Shown here piece by piece: positions 6,014-15,290 of a DNA stretch of 64,000 bases; within the stretch, counting starts at the first letter, position 1, and each line of letters starts with the position of its first letter. Below the pieces are notes generated by a model. The model ran no database searches, had not been told where the DNA came from, and saw only the letters and a program-made list of their open reading frames with translations. The DNA lies in the IMG/VR virus record IMGVR_UViG_3300042868_009074, positions 62,001-126,000 of that record; one strand, given 5' to 3'. The translations under genes were made by a program, and so were the position numbers. The DNA comes from a virus.

Positions 6014-9000
6014 TTAATTTCCTATCTTGACTATTTCTTTAAGGTTATCTTCAATTTTTAATGATGTTGTTTTCTTAAATCTAAAGACTATTCTACGGTT
6101 ATCTTCTACATATTCAATATAGACATTTGCAGAACCATTTGCGTTTTCTATTATATCATAAAGTTGTTTTACCAGCTCTAACGATGGAGGATTAGAAAGA
6201 AGCAACTTGATAGATTTTGTATTTATTGCTTTATCTGTATCTATTTTTTGTGAACTATTATAAAACATTTTAACGATAGACTGCTCGTCATCATTTTCCC
6301 TACTAACAGCCCCAGTAAGAACCACAACATCTCCTTGGGCAAATTCGTTATCCTGGATGTCTTTAGCTTCTCTTGGAAAGATTATAACTTCAATTTCACC
6401 AGACAGATCTTCAATGTTTAACTTAAACATCTTTTGACCCTTTTTGGTTATTATCTTTTTAACGCCTGTTATAACTCCACCTATTTTTACATTAGCTCCG
6501 TTGTTGATATCAAATAGATCAATAATCTCTTTGTCTATCATTGGTCGAACTACTTCGGCCATACCCTCCATTGGATGCTTAGAAACGTAAATCCCTAGCT
6601 CTTCTTTTTCTTTTTCTAAAATTGCCAATTCATTTTGTCTATTGATATCCAATTCTTCATCTACGTATATCAGCTCATCAATGGCACCAGAGTAGGTTAG
6701 GTGTTCTAAGGTTGACTTCTTCAAGATTGCTGAATCGCATCTTCTAAAGAAATCATACATATTTACATATGGCTTATCTTCATCTCTGCAATTTATTATT
6801 GCTTCTGCGATTGAATCACCAATTCCACTTATTGCGGATAATCCAAAAATAATATTATGATCATCTAATACGTTAAAGTCTTTTCCTGATTTATTAATAG
6901 AAGGAGTTCTTACTTTAATCCCAAGTTTTCTGCAGTCAGATAGATATAAAGATTGTTTATCTTTATTTCCAACTACAGAGCTCATCAATGCTGCCATATA
7001 TTCTGCCGTGTAATTCATCTTTAGATAAGCAGTGACGTAAGATATCATTGCATAACTTGCAGCGTGTGCTCTGTTAAAGCCATAACCACCGAAGTATTCA
7101 ATGTCTGAATAAATTTTATTAGCTTTATCTTCAGATATTCCAGAAACGCTTACGCATCCGTCTACAAACTTCTTTCTAAACAAAGAAATTTTATCCATTT
7201 GTTTTTTTCCGATAGCTTTACGCAAATCATCTGCTTCAGCAGAAGAAAATCCAGCTAACTCTCTAGATACTCCAAGAACATCTTCTTGGTATAACATGAT
7301 GCCTAAAGATGGACCTAATACTTTTTCTAATTTAGGATGGTCATAAACAATCTTACTTCTGCCGTGTTTTCTATCTATGTATAATTTATCCATGCCAGAA
7401 CCCATTGGGCCTGGTCTGTAAAGTGATATCAACGCCATGATGTCTTGGATATCTCGTGGCTGCAATTGAACCATGAGTTCACGCATACCAGCAGACTCCA
7501 GCTGGAAAACTCCTACAGCATTACCCTTGGCTAGCTGATCGTATGTTTTTTGATCATCAATTGGGATTGTGTCTACGTCAATATCTATATTCTTATTTCT
7601 CTTAACTAACTTTATACAGTTATCTATTACCCCTAAGTTTCTTAACCCCAAGAAGTCAATTTTAAGTAGACCACATTGTTCTACTCTACCCATATCCCAT
7701 TGAGTTACTATTGGGCTATCTACTCCTTTTTTCATGATAGGGAGATACTCAGTTAATTCATTTTTAGATATAACTATACCTGCAGCGTGAATGCCAGTTT
7801 GGCGAACTAAGTTCTCTAAACCAAAAGCTGTATCTATGACTATCTTTGCATCTACATCTGAATTGTATAATTGAGAAAATTCAAAAACGTCCATGCAGTC
7901 TCTTAGTGACTTAGATACACCTAGTACTGGTGGTGGAACTAGTTTGGATACTTTATCACCTGTAGAGAAATCATATCCAAGAGCTCTTGCAGCGTCTCGT
8001 ATCGACTGTCTAGCACCGGTTCTGTTAAACGTACATATATGGGCAACGTGATCACTACCATACTTTGTGCGCGCATATTCAATTACCTTATCTCTGTGCC
8101 TATCGTCAAAGTCTAAGTCGATATCGGGCATGGACTTTCTTCCTTCTACGAGGAATCTTTCAAACATAAGTCCAAACTTAATTGGGTCTAAGTTAGTAAT
8201 GTCAAAAGCATAGGAGAGAACGCTACCGGCAGCAGATCCTCTACCCCATCCGACCCTAATATCATTTTCCTTAGCCCATCTAACCAAGTCTGAGACAACT
8301 AAGAAGTACTCTGGAAAACCCATTTCCTTAACTACTTTTATTTCATGATTAGCTCTCTCAACTATGTGCTGAGGTAATTCATTGCCGTATCGTCTTTTTA
8401 AACCATCCCAAGCTAGTCTTTCAAAGTAATCTACAGATGTTTCTTGCGTTGGAATTGGGAAATTAGGGAAGTGTATATCTCCAAAGTTTAAATCCACATC
8501 AATCATATCGTTTACATGCATGGTGTTTCTAAGAAGTTCGTCAGAAAATATAGAAGCCATTTCATCATATGATTGCAGATAAAACTGATCACCAGAAAAA
8601 GAAAATCTATTAGGTGTATGTATGTTTGAGTTTGTAGCTACACAGAGCATTATGTCATGAGCATTTGCATCGTTTTGATGAACGTAATGACAGTCACCGG
8701 ATGGAACTACTTTTGCGCCAATGTAATTAGCTAGTCTAATTAGATCAGGTATAATCGAAAGCTGTTCTTCAATTCCATGGTTTTGAATCTCTATGAAATA
8801 GTTTTCTGCACCTACAATTGATTGCATCGTTGTAGCATGCTTTAATGCAGTATTATAATCTTTTCTTAAAAGAGCTTGAGATACTTCTCCGTTAAGACAC
8901 CCAGATAGAACTATAATGCCGTCTGAGTGTTGTGATATTAAATCGTGATCTATTCTAGGCTTAACGTAGTAGCCTTCGGTAAAAGCTCTAGATGACATCT

Positions 9001-9340
9001 TAATAATATTGTGATATCCAGTATTATTCTTTGCCAAGATAGTTATATGGTATGGACCTCTTTGTTCCCACTCATTTTTTGAAGGACCAGATCTTTCTTC
9101 TGGATCTCTATCAAATCTACTTTTTCTTGCTTGATAGAATTCAGATCCAAGGATAGGTTTTACTCCTGCAGATTTTCCTGCGTCATAAAAATCTAACCAT
9201 GAATGTATGTTTCCATGATCAGTAGTTGCCAGTCCAGTCATTCCTAATGACTTAGCTCTTTCTAGATATTGCTCTACACTACCGTGTCCATCCAACATGG
9301 AGAATACGGTATGATTATGTAGGTTGGTCCAGTTTTTCAC
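6014..9340 (-). CDS. dnaE: DNA polymerase III alpha subunit (DnaE type)
   Basis: An intact 1108-aa family C polymerase. The N-terminal PHP domain has NLHNHTVFSMLDG, TTDHGNIHS and GDCHYVH metal-binding residues. The palm has GRGSAAGS and PDIDLDF with the catalytic aspartates, followed by the helix-hairpin-helix region. The C-terminal OB fold is INNGANVKIGGVITGVKKI. The length agrees with bacterial DnaE. The start is GTG at 9340, overlapping the previous stop as TAGTG with AGAGG upstream. It is probably the phage's replicative polymerase, acting with the neighbouring primase and helicase. No in-frame CGG occurs in its 1108 codons by my scan. Confidence 0.96.
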   Translation of the reverse strand: MKNWTNLHNHTVFSMLDGHGSVEQYLERAKSLGMTGLATTDHGNIHSWLDFYDAGKSAGVKPILGSEFYQARKSRFDRDPEERSGPSKNEWEQRGPYHITILAKNNTGYHNIIKMSSRAFTEGYYVKPRIDHDLISQHSDGIIVLSGCLNGEVSQALLRKDYNTALKHATTMQSIVGAENYFIEIQNHGIEEQLSIIPDLIRLANYIGAKVVPSGDCHYVHQNDANAHDIMLCVATNSNIHTPNRFSFSGDQFYLQSYDEMASIFSDELLRNTMHVNDMIDVDLNFGDIHFPNFPIPTQETSVDYFERLAWDGLKRRYGNELPQHIVERANHEIKVVKEMGFPEYFLVVSDLVRWAKENDIRVGWGRGSAAGSVLSYAFDITNLDPIKFGLMFERFLVEGRKSMPDIDLDFDDRHRDKVIEYARTKYGSDHVAHICTFNRTGARQSIRDAARALGYDFSTGDKVSKLVPPPVLGVSKSLRDCMDVFEFSQLYNSDVDAKIVIDTAFGLENLVRQTGIHAAGIVISKNELTEYLPIMKKGVDSPIVTQWDMGRVEQCGLLKIDFLGLRNLGVIDNCIKLVKRNKNIDIDVDTIPIDDQKTYDQLAKGNAVGVFQLESAGMRELMVQLQPRDIQDIMALISLYRPGPMGSGMDKLYIDRKHGRSKIVYDHPKLEKVLGPSLGIMLYQEDVLGVSRELAGFSSAEADDLRKAIGKKQMDKISLFRKKFVDGCVSVSGISEDKANKIYSDIEYFGGYGFNRAHAASYAMISYVTAYLKMNYTAEYMAALMSSVVGNKDKQSLYLSDCRKLGIKVRTPSINKSGKDFNVLDDHNIIFGLSAISGIGDSIAEAIINCRDEDKPYVNMYDFFRRCDSAILKKSTLEHLTYSGAIDELIYVDEELDINRQNELAILEKEKEELGIYVSKHPMEGMAEVVRPMIDKEIIDLFDINNGANVKIGGVITGVKKIITKKGQKMFKLNIEDLSGEIEVIIFPREAKDIQDNEFAQGDVVVLTGAVSRENDDEQSIVKMFYNSSQKIDTDKAINTKSIKLLLSNPPSLELVKQLYDIIENANGSANVYIEYVEDNRRIVFRFKKTTSLKIEDNLKEIVKIGN

Positions 9341-9540
9341 TAGAGGCCTCTTTCTCTATCTAGCTGATTTATTGCCTGATCTCTTTGCGATCTCATCACT
9401 ATGATTACGACTCCTCCACAATATTTGCAGACTGGAGGAACTCCGTTCTGTGCAAAAACGCTTCTAAACATTGTGCTATCCATTTGATCTGATTTACATT
9501 CGGAACATAGCCCAATTGCATCGTCTTCTTGATTACTCAT
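9340..9540 (-). CDS. Zinc-ribbon microprotein, 66 aa
   Basis: Two cysteine pairs, CSEC and CKYC, separated by about 20 residues predict one zinc ribbon. The gene overlaps the polymerase start (TAGTG) and the end of the primase gene by 8 bases. It may be a nucleic-acid or protein-binding accessory factor of the replisome; this is context-based inference. Confidence 0.7.
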   Translation of the reverse strand: MSNQEDDAIGLCSECKSDQMDSTMFRSVFAQNGVPPVCKYCGGVVIIVMRSQRDQAINQLDRERGL

Positions 9541-10729
9541 GATTCACCTCCTTTTTTGTTGAATATGCAAAACGTACTGGTGACGGTGATGACTTTTCGT
9601 TTGTTTCAAAAAACTTACCATTTATTTTTATCCATTTATTTTTTTCTTCCAAAGAACATTGACCACATCCAACACCAGCTGCGTTTGCTCTTTCGCAGGT
9701 AAATGGTCTACCGCCTATTCCCATATCTCTTCTTTTTATCCAGTCATTAATATGAGCTGTAGATTTAGATATATTATAGTCTTCGCAATAGCTCAATATC
9801 TCATGTAAATATTGTACACCCTCTTCTGAATAAGTTAATATAGAACATAGGAATAATCTTGCTTCATGCTCCAAGTAGTGCTTTTCTTTTGCCTGGTCAT
9901 ATAATCTTTTAATAGATGGGCATTTGTCTAAAAGTTTTTCTTTTTCAAATACTTTTTCTGACTCTGAAAATGTTTTATTTCCAGAAGATCCATATTGATT
10001 AAAATGAGCCAAAACATCTCTTGGCTTATTCTTTAAATCGTCCACCTGAAGGACGTAATCGGCGTACCATTGATTTGCTGTACTAGAGAATTTTTGGTCT
10101 TCTACTATAGGTTCATGGTATTCTGAACTATATGATCTAACTGCTTCTATATTTGTAAATAATAGATCTTTGCTGATAATAGTTTTATATAAACCAGTAT
10201 CTTGATGTTTAGTTCCTGCAAGTCTCCACATTCTTCTTGGATCGTAAACGCTAAAATCAAGTGATGTTAATTCTAATTTTTCCTTAAGATCTGTTGCGAT
10301 ATGCCTAAAGACAATTGGAAGATTGTTACCTGGGTTTATGCCCAGTGCTATTACTTCACACTCTATGTGAAAACCCTTTTTACCAGTGAAGTAAACTATA
10401 ATAGATTCATCTGGAATAAATTTATTTAAATGAGAATATAATTTTTTTACTTCATTATATGAAATATTCATATCATCATTATCTATATCAAAATAAAGAG
10501 AACCAAATCTAATAGCTGTTTGTAAATCTTCTGAATTAAATCTCCATACAGAAGTATATATTCCGGTATCGTCATATTTTTTCGAATATGCATTTACTCT
10601 ACGTAAATCGTAGAGCATGTTTCCGTCTTGATCTTTTTCCCTAATAACACGCTTAATGTTAGGTATGTACCTAGCTAATTCGACATACTGCCATTTAGAG
10701 TAAAATTTATTCTCTGATGATATCTTCAT
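9533..10729 (-). CDS. Archaeo-eukaryotic-type DNA primase
   Basis: A 398-aa protein with AEP primase hallmarks: GSLYFDIDNDD around residue 76 (motif I DxD), VYFTGKKGFHIEC around 108 (motif II with SxH-like GFHIE), and VYDPRRMWRLAGTKHQ around 160-175 (motif III). A C-terminal cysteine group (CERANAAGVGCGQC) may bind zinc or Fe-S. It would prime replication for the adjacent DnaE polymerase and DnaB-like helicase. The start ATG at 10729 overlaps the previous stop as ATGA. Confidence 0.82.
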   Translation of the reverse strand: MKISSENKFYSKWQYVELARYIPNIKRVIREKDQDGNMLYDLRRVNAYSKKYDDTGIYTSVWRFNSEDLQTAIRFGSLYFDIDNDDMNISYNEVKKLYSHLNKFIPDESIIVYFTGKKGFHIECEVIALGINPGNNLPIVFRHIATDLKEKLELTSLDFSVYDPRRMWRLAGTKHQDTGLYKTIISKDLLFTNIEAVRSYSSEYHEPIVEDQKFSSTANQWYADYVLQVDDLKNKPRDVLAHFNQYGSSGNKTFSESEKVFEKEKLLDKCPSIKRLYDQAKEKHYLEHEARLFLCSILTYSEEGVQYLHEILSYCEDYNISKSTAHINDWIKRRDMGIGGRPFTCERANAAGVGCGQCSLEEKNKWIKINGKFFETNEKSSPSPVRFAYSTKKEVNHE

Positions 10730-10893
10730 TCTATTTTAGCTTTTCCAATTTCGTCTTTTATATTCCACAAGACAACTTTTACATCTTGATTCATATGCTC
10801 GCTATAAGACCTGTAGTATATCGACTCTTGTATGTAAAACTCCATTTTTTCTATGGCTATAGTTCTAGCAGACATAACATCGTCGCTATTCAT
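10726..10893 (-). CDS. Hypothetical microprotein, 55 aa
   Basis: A short ORF filling the gap between the HD-domain gene and the primase. ATG 10893 is preceded by GAAGGA and its TGA overlaps the primase ATG (ATGA). The protein is mixed-charge and mostly helical (SARTIAIEKMEFYIQESIYY). Family unknown; good start signals at both ends support it. Confidence 0.6.
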   Translation of the reverse strand: MNSDDVMSARTIAIEKMEFYIQESIYYRSYSEHMNQDVKVVLWNIKDEIGKAKIE

Positions 10894-10894
10894 T

Positions 10895-11596
10895 TTATTC
10901 TTCCTTCTTACCTATAGTCCATCTTTCTTGGACTATATCATCTCCATCAGTTATGTAGTGTAGTTTAGAAGCTAGGTTGTCCGATATGTGGACTATGATA
11001 TCCAGGTAAGTTACAGGGACAGTTTCAGGGACTGGAGACCAAGGGCCAAGGTGACATCTTACTAATCTCATTATAGACTGGACTGTATCTTCATCTATAA
11101 ATAGGGTTGAAGAACTAGATTCAGAAGAATACTTCTTATCATTTTCTTGACATTTTTTAACGAACATCCCCACAGTGTAAGGATGAAGTGGATCATACAC
11201 AAAAGACTTTGGATCTTCAGAGTCTGGATCTCCTACTCCTTTGGTTACATCGTGCAGCAAGCATGCGGCGTAGACAAGATCTCTTTCACTTGATGTTAGA
11301 GAGTATGAATCGCTTATAACCTTAGAAGCTCTTACTACTCTTTTTGTGTGTAAAACATTTCCACCATAGTTATGCTCATCGGGTGGATGATACCTACCGG
11401 AGAAGCTTGACGGTATAGACCAAAACATTTTAGATTGAATTAATATTGATCTTACAAAAGACCTAATACCATGATTCTCAATCATATTAATCTCGGTGAT
11501 CAGAGGAGATAATATAGTATCCTCTTCATCGTTAGAATTAAATACCGGCTCATCCTTTAACAGATCATCTAAAATAGATTTATTGTTCATCATCAT
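10895..11596 (-). CDS. HD-domain phosphohydrolase
   Basis: A 233-aa protein with the HD signature in order: NYGGNVLHTKRVV (first His), CLLHDVTKGVGDP (HD dyad, about residues 113-120), HPYTVGMF, and RLVRCHLGPW (late His). HD hydrolases cleave phosphate esters, often of nucleotides. In a nucleotide-rich phage operon a dNMP or signalling-nucleotide phosphatase is likely, but the substrate cannot be read from sequence. It overlaps the RHH microgene by 17 bases. Confidence 0.8.
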   Translation of the reverse strand: MMMNNKSILDDLLKDEPVFNSNDEEDTILSPLITEINMIENHGIRSFVRSILIQSKMFWSIPSSFSGRYHPPDEHNYGGNVLHTKRVVRASKVISDSYSLTSSERDLVYAACLLHDVTKGVGDPDSEDPKSFVYDPLHPYTVGMFVKKCQENDKKYSSESSSSTLFIDEDTVQSIMRLVRCHLGPWSPVPETVPVTYLDIIVHISDNLASKLHYITDGDDIVQERWTIGKKEE

Positions 11597-11750
11597 CCCA
11601 TTTCAATGTTAACATTTGTATCTTGTCATATGTTGATTGTATTATATCATTGATAAATTTTTCTGGTGTTTTTTTAAAGGAATAAGCTATGGCGTTTAGC
11701 TGATCTGTTTTTTCTTGATCAAGCATTATCCCTAATCTACTTTTTGACAT
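11580..11750 (-). CDS. Ribbon-helix-helix-like microprotein, 56 aa
   Basis: It fills the gap between two larger genes, overlapping the upstream nuclease-like gene by 14 bases and the HD gene by 17. The sequence has the RHH plan: a short strand SRLGIML, helix DQEKTDQLNAIAYSFK, turn KTP, helix EKFINDIIQSTYDKI. RHH dimers usually bind operators, so this may be a phage repressor. It could bind a palindrome such as those at 251-273, but that link is speculation. Confidence 0.6.
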   Translation of the reverse strand: MSKSRLGIMLDQEKTDQLNAIAYSFKKTPEKFINDIIQSTYDKIQMLTLKWDDDEQ

Positions 11751-12537
11751 TAACTGCTACCTTTGTATTAGGAGTCCATTTTGAACACGGTTTATCAAAC
11801 GGACATTTCTTACAATACCAAGTTAAACCTCTTCTTGGAATAAACTTTTCAGTATCATTTATTTCTTCACCCCAAAATTTTAGTGCAACTAAATCATCTT
11901 CCAGTATTTCATACTCTTGAAAATCAGTATTGGAACTTAATAGATCACAATACCCAACCTTTAAACTGCTTACTTTAGTTGGGTTCTTGTGGGCAAAAGC
12001 TGCGTATAAAGAACTAAAGTCAACCTGATACATATTTTGGTGATTATTTTTGAAGTTAAACATCAACTTCATCACAAGGTAATGCCCTTTATGAGAAAGT
12101 ATAATATCAAATCTATCTTTTATTTTAATATTGGGAGTTAAAGGTATAACAAAGTCTTCGTTAATTGCTATAGGAATTGATGAAGAGTCAGAGAACGATT
12201 CATAAAAAGAAAGTAATACTGCTGCAGCTTTTGTGGTAAGGCTAGCATTGTTGCCGTATGCGCTCTCGTGCTGTTCCGTCATTATGTCATAAGAAGAAAC
12301 ATCACCTGAAAACCATAACTTCTCCCACCTATTTAGCAGAGAAGCGTAAGAAGGGGTATATCCACCTTGCTTCTTGTAGAAGAAGAAGTATATTATATCT
12401 TTTATTGTATTCTCAAACTTTTCAGCTATTAGGTCTCTTCCACCTATTGTCTCTGGCAATTGTTCTTCATGTCTGTAGCTATACAGCAAAGAACATGTTT
12501 GAAAGTCTTTAATTGATTTAGGGGTAACTAATTTCAT
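11737..12537 (-). CDS. Degenerate Cas4/AddB-like PD-(D/E)XK protein
   Basis: A 266-aa protein that keeps the RecB/Cas4 layout: KSIKDFQTCSLLYSYRH at the start and a terminal CKKCPFDKPC set suited to a 4Fe-4S cluster, plus QVDFSSLYAAF as the QxxxY-like motif. The catalytic strand reads KDRFDIILSHKGHYLVMKLM where family members have GxxD...DxK, so the second acidic residue is lost and nuclease activity is doubtful. It may be a structural or DNA-binding partner of the active homologue at 4419-5217. It overlaps the helicase gene by one base. Confidence 0.65.
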   Translation of the reverse strand: MKLVTPKSIKDFQTCSLLYSYRHEEQLPETIGGRDLIAEKFENTIKDIIYFFFYKKQGGYTPSYASLLNRWEKLWFSGDVSSYDIMTEQHESAYGNNASLTTKAAAVLLSFYESFSDSSSIPIAINEDFVIPLTPNIKIKDRFDIILSHKGHYLVMKLMFNFKNNHQNMYQVDFSSLYAAFAHKNPTKVSSLKVGYCDLLSSNTDFQEYEILEDDLVALKFWGEEINDTEKFIPRRGLTWYCKKCPFDKPCSKWTPNTKVAVNVKK

Positions 12538-13988
12538 TAGCTAAATAAACCTCCATTTAATAGATCGTCTAGGATTGAATTAGAATCATAAGTTTCCTCT
12601 GTTACGATCTCATAATCCTCATATATCTTTTTGGCATCTACGTATCTCACCAGAGGTGGATCGTACACAAACGTAGAACCAGTTATTCTGTTTTTAGGAA
12701 TTTGCAGCTGCATGATTGTATCATCTTCTGTTTCATCGCCACTTATAAGTCTTTTTTCTGTAATAAATATGGTTACGGCACACTTTTGCTGAATAGCTAA
12801 AGATCCACCAGTGTCCGACTGCTGAACCACTTCACGCTTTTCCTTCATTCTATTAGAGTTCTCTTGTGCGGTAATGATGAGAACACAGTTCATATCTCTA
12901 GCCAACTTTTCTAGGCGAACCATCATCTCTTCAAACTCACCCCAACGGGCTTTTCCTTTACCCTTGGTAAACATAGACTGAATTGTATCGATTACTATTA
13001 CGTCAGGTATATCTTTTCCATAACCAAGAATATCTCTAAGCCATTTTTCCAAATCTTCAAAATAAGGAGTATCAGGATCGTGTTTGACCATCAGACGATC
13101 ACCCCATTCTGCTAACTTTGATTTAAACAAATTTGAATACTTTAATTTGTCTTCCGGAGACCATCTGTCGGCATTGGCATAAACATTTTGTCCGATAATC
13201 TGAGTCATTAGGACTCTTTCCCAGTGAGACTGAGCCTCTTCAAAGTTGACATACAGAGCCCTATAGCCAGAGCTAACCCAGTGGTTGACTAAACACTTAG
13301 CAAACGTACTCTTACCCTTCCCAGAAGGGGCTATAATGGCGTGTACGGCCCCTTTGAAGAAGCCCCCCTCATCTGTGTACCCCATAGCTCTATTGAGCGA
13401 TTTAAACTGCGTTGGCATGAAGTCTGGAACGTCGAGTAAGTTGTCTACTCTATCTATCATCTGATTAGCTGTAGTGACAGTGTCTAATGGATTATAGTCA
13501 GATTCATTTTCTATATCTTTGATTAAACCAACAAGAACATTGATTCTCTCTATCTCTTGGTCACTCTTGGTTGACTTATTGGATATTAAGAACTTTAATT
13601 CCTCTATATAATTTAATTGCTTTTTCTTAGAGGCTTTATGATTAACTACCTTTGACACTGACTCTTTATTGGACAGCTCTAAGTTCATCAATATAGACAT
13701 CATTGACTCAACGCCAACTGAGCCACCCAGTGCATTATAGATGTTTGTTTCTGATTCTATCCAAGTCTTAAAAGCCATTGGATCAACTACTTCTAGTTTA
13801 GTTAAATCATGGAAAGAAACAAGTGCCCCATAGAACTCTCCAATACCTTTTTGATTATGCAAGAAACCAACTTCTTCAGGAAGTATATTTTCCTTAAAGA
13901 ATTGTATAGCACCAGGATCCTTAAATGATAAGGCGAATAGTTGATACTCTATTGGGTACTCTTCTATGTTGGTTTCTTGATCAGTCAC
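12537..13988 (-). CDS. dnaB: Replicative DNA helicase, DnaB-like
   Basis: A 483-aa RecA-fold hexameric helicase. An N-terminal helical domain (about 1-180) is followed by Walker A IAPSGKGKSTFAK near residue 220 and Walker B PDVIVIDTIQSMF near 335. A sensor-like VLIITAQENSN and an SDTGGSLAIQQKCA loop follow. It unwinds DNA ahead of the DnaE polymerase and should pair with the AEP primase. Its ATG overlaps the upstream TGA (ATGA), so the two genes are coupled. Confidence 0.88.
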   Translation of the reverse strand: MTDQETNIEEYPIEYQLFALSFKDPGAIQFFKENILPEEVGFLHNQKGIGEFYGALVSFHDLTKLEVVDPMAFKTWIESETNIYNALGGSVGVESMMSILMNLELSNKESVSKVVNHKASKKKQLNYIEELKFLISNKSTKSDQEIERINVLVGLIKDIENESDYNPLDTVTTANQMIDRVDNLLDVPDFMPTQFKSLNRAMGYTDEGGFFKGAVHAIIAPSGKGKSTFAKCLVNHWVSSGYRALYVNFEEAQSHWERVLMTQIIGQNVYANADRWSPEDKLKYSNLFKSKLAEWGDRLMVKHDPDTPYFEDLEKWLRDILGYGKDIPDVIVIDTIQSMFTKGKGKARWGEFEEMMVRLEKLARDMNCVLIITAQENSNRMKEKREVVQQSDTGGSLAIQQKCAVTIFITEKRLISGDETEDDTIMQLQIPKNRITGSTFVYDPPLVRYVDAKKIYEDYEIVTEETYDSNSILDDLLNGGLFS

Positions 13989-14623
13989 TGGTTTTTCTTT
14001 CGCTGTTTTATAGCTCGATAAACTTGTTTTTTATGTTCGCTGTTTTTCTTCTTCTGCTGTTGATAGAAAGCATTTTGTGATAGTGGTTTCTTAGCTGGAT
14101 TAGACTCTGCGTTTTTCCAATCACTGGATCTTATTGCTTCTATCATCCTAGAGTATACAGACTCTTCGGTCAAAAGATCGTTATATCTAAAAACAATAAG
14201 TGCAATTCCTTGTTCTTTACACATCTCAACTTTTTTTATGTCTCTTTTTTGAGCTTCTTCAAACTCATATTTAGAATCAAAAAATCTTTCAGTGTAATAG
14301 AAGTGTTGTCTTCCATGAAATTCAGCTGCAAGTTTATAACTAGGACAGTATACGTCCAATCTAAGCTTATCTCCCAAATGATGCTCGTTTATTATCTTCT
14401 CATTTGGGAGAAGCTTCTTCATTACAGCGGTTAATGCGGACTGACCTCTTGAGCTTTTTTTTCTTTGCTCTTTAATCCAGGTAAGACCTAGCTGTGCTAT
14501 CTTTTTGTTCAAATCTTTAATTGAAAGATCTACTTCTTTAGCAATTGCTGGTAAAGATAAATCAGATTCTAAAAGTAAATCTACAAGAAAAAGATCATCG
14601 TCTTGATCTATCTTTTTTTTCAT
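13985..14623 (-). CDS. Vsr/DUF559-like PD-(D/E)XK endonuclease with N-terminal HTH
   Basis: A 212-aa protein starting at ATG 14623; an upstream TTG start at 14665 would overlap the previous gene by 71 bases. Residues about 10-60 look like a helix-turn-helix (SLPAIAKEVDLSIKDLNKKI). The nuclease part has RLDVYCPSYKLAAEFHGRQH (D and E of the core) and a C-terminal GIALIVFRYNDL strand, as in Vsr-like and DUF559 enzymes. Possible roles are recombination intermediate cleavage or mismatch-type nicking in replication. The neighbouring helicase supports a replication role. Confidence 0.7.
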   Translation of the reverse strand: MKKKIDQDDDLFLVDLLLESDLSLPAIAKEVDLSIKDLNKKIAQLGLTWIKEQRKKSSRGQSALTAVMKKLLPNEKIINEHHLGDKLRLDVYCPSYKLAAEFHGRQHFYYTERFFDSKYEFEEAQKRDIKKVEMCKEQGIALIVFRYNDLLTEESVYSRMIEAIRSSDWKNAESNPAKKPLSQNAFYQQQKKKNSEHKKQVYRAIKQRKKNQ

Positions 14624-15281
14624 TTTCTTTTTCTCGTACACTATTGATGTAATTGGTTCTTGCAAAAGAAAATACCTTACCTAGATCTATCATTGACATG
14701 TTAAGCTCATTCCAGATCTTATGAGGAAGAGCAGAAGATAACAATGGGCAATCGAATAAGCAGTAGTCAACTTTGCCATCAAATTTAGCTATTGACTCAA
14801 ATATACTATCTGACTTATCGTAAAAATCATTATAAGGAACACTAATTACCTCCAAAGGAGCTCCTAGTGTTTTGTTGATAATTTTTCTATCATGAAAACT
14901 TACTATAATAAATGAACTGTACCTAATGTAGTGATCTACAAATGATTTAAATATAGGCTCATCAGTGCTGTAATACTGCTCTAGCGTAGTAGAGTCATAA
15001 TAATTATCATCTTTTAATATTGAAGAAAAAGCAGATATATTATCTTCTTCTCCAGAATATATAAAAGCAGGGGGTAGACCTTTCATATAATTCTTATCTA
15101 CTATGTTAAAAGAGTTTTGAATTGACCTAGTAAAATATTTATTTGGTCTTTTATCTCCACTAATAGAATTCCCCATAGCCATAAGAGCTGATCTTGGAAA
15201 GTTAACAAATGCAAATTTTTCTTTGCTATTCATTTTTTCGGTAAGAGCCGTAATTGTTTTAGCGTTGTTTAAAATAATCAT
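14595..15281 (-). CDS. Unknown protein, weak GT-D-type glycosyltransferase resemblance
   Basis: A 228-aa soluble protein next to a family 2 glycosyltransferase. The C-terminal SALPHKIWNELNMSMIDLGK recalls the end of GT-D fold (DUF1792) transferases, and FAFVNFPRSALMAMG near residue 23 sits where they carry a FxRxGDGE motif, although the acidic residues are missing here. If homologous it has probably lost or changed catalysis. Start ATG 15281 has AGGAAA upstream. Low certainty on function, high on being a gene. Confidence 0.45.
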   Translation of the reverse strand: MIILNNAKTITALTEKMNSKEKFAFVNFPRSALMAMGNSISGDKRPNKYFTRSIQNSFNIVDKNYMKGLPPAFIYSGEEDNISAFSSILKDDNYYDSTTLEQYYSTDEPIFKSFVDHYIRYSSFIIVSFHDRKIINKTLGAPLEVISVPYNDFYDKSDSIFESIAKFDGKVDYCLFDCPLLSSALPHKIWNELNMSMIDLGKVFSFARTNYINSVREKENEKKDRSRR

Positions 15282-15290
15282 TTGTTTTTC

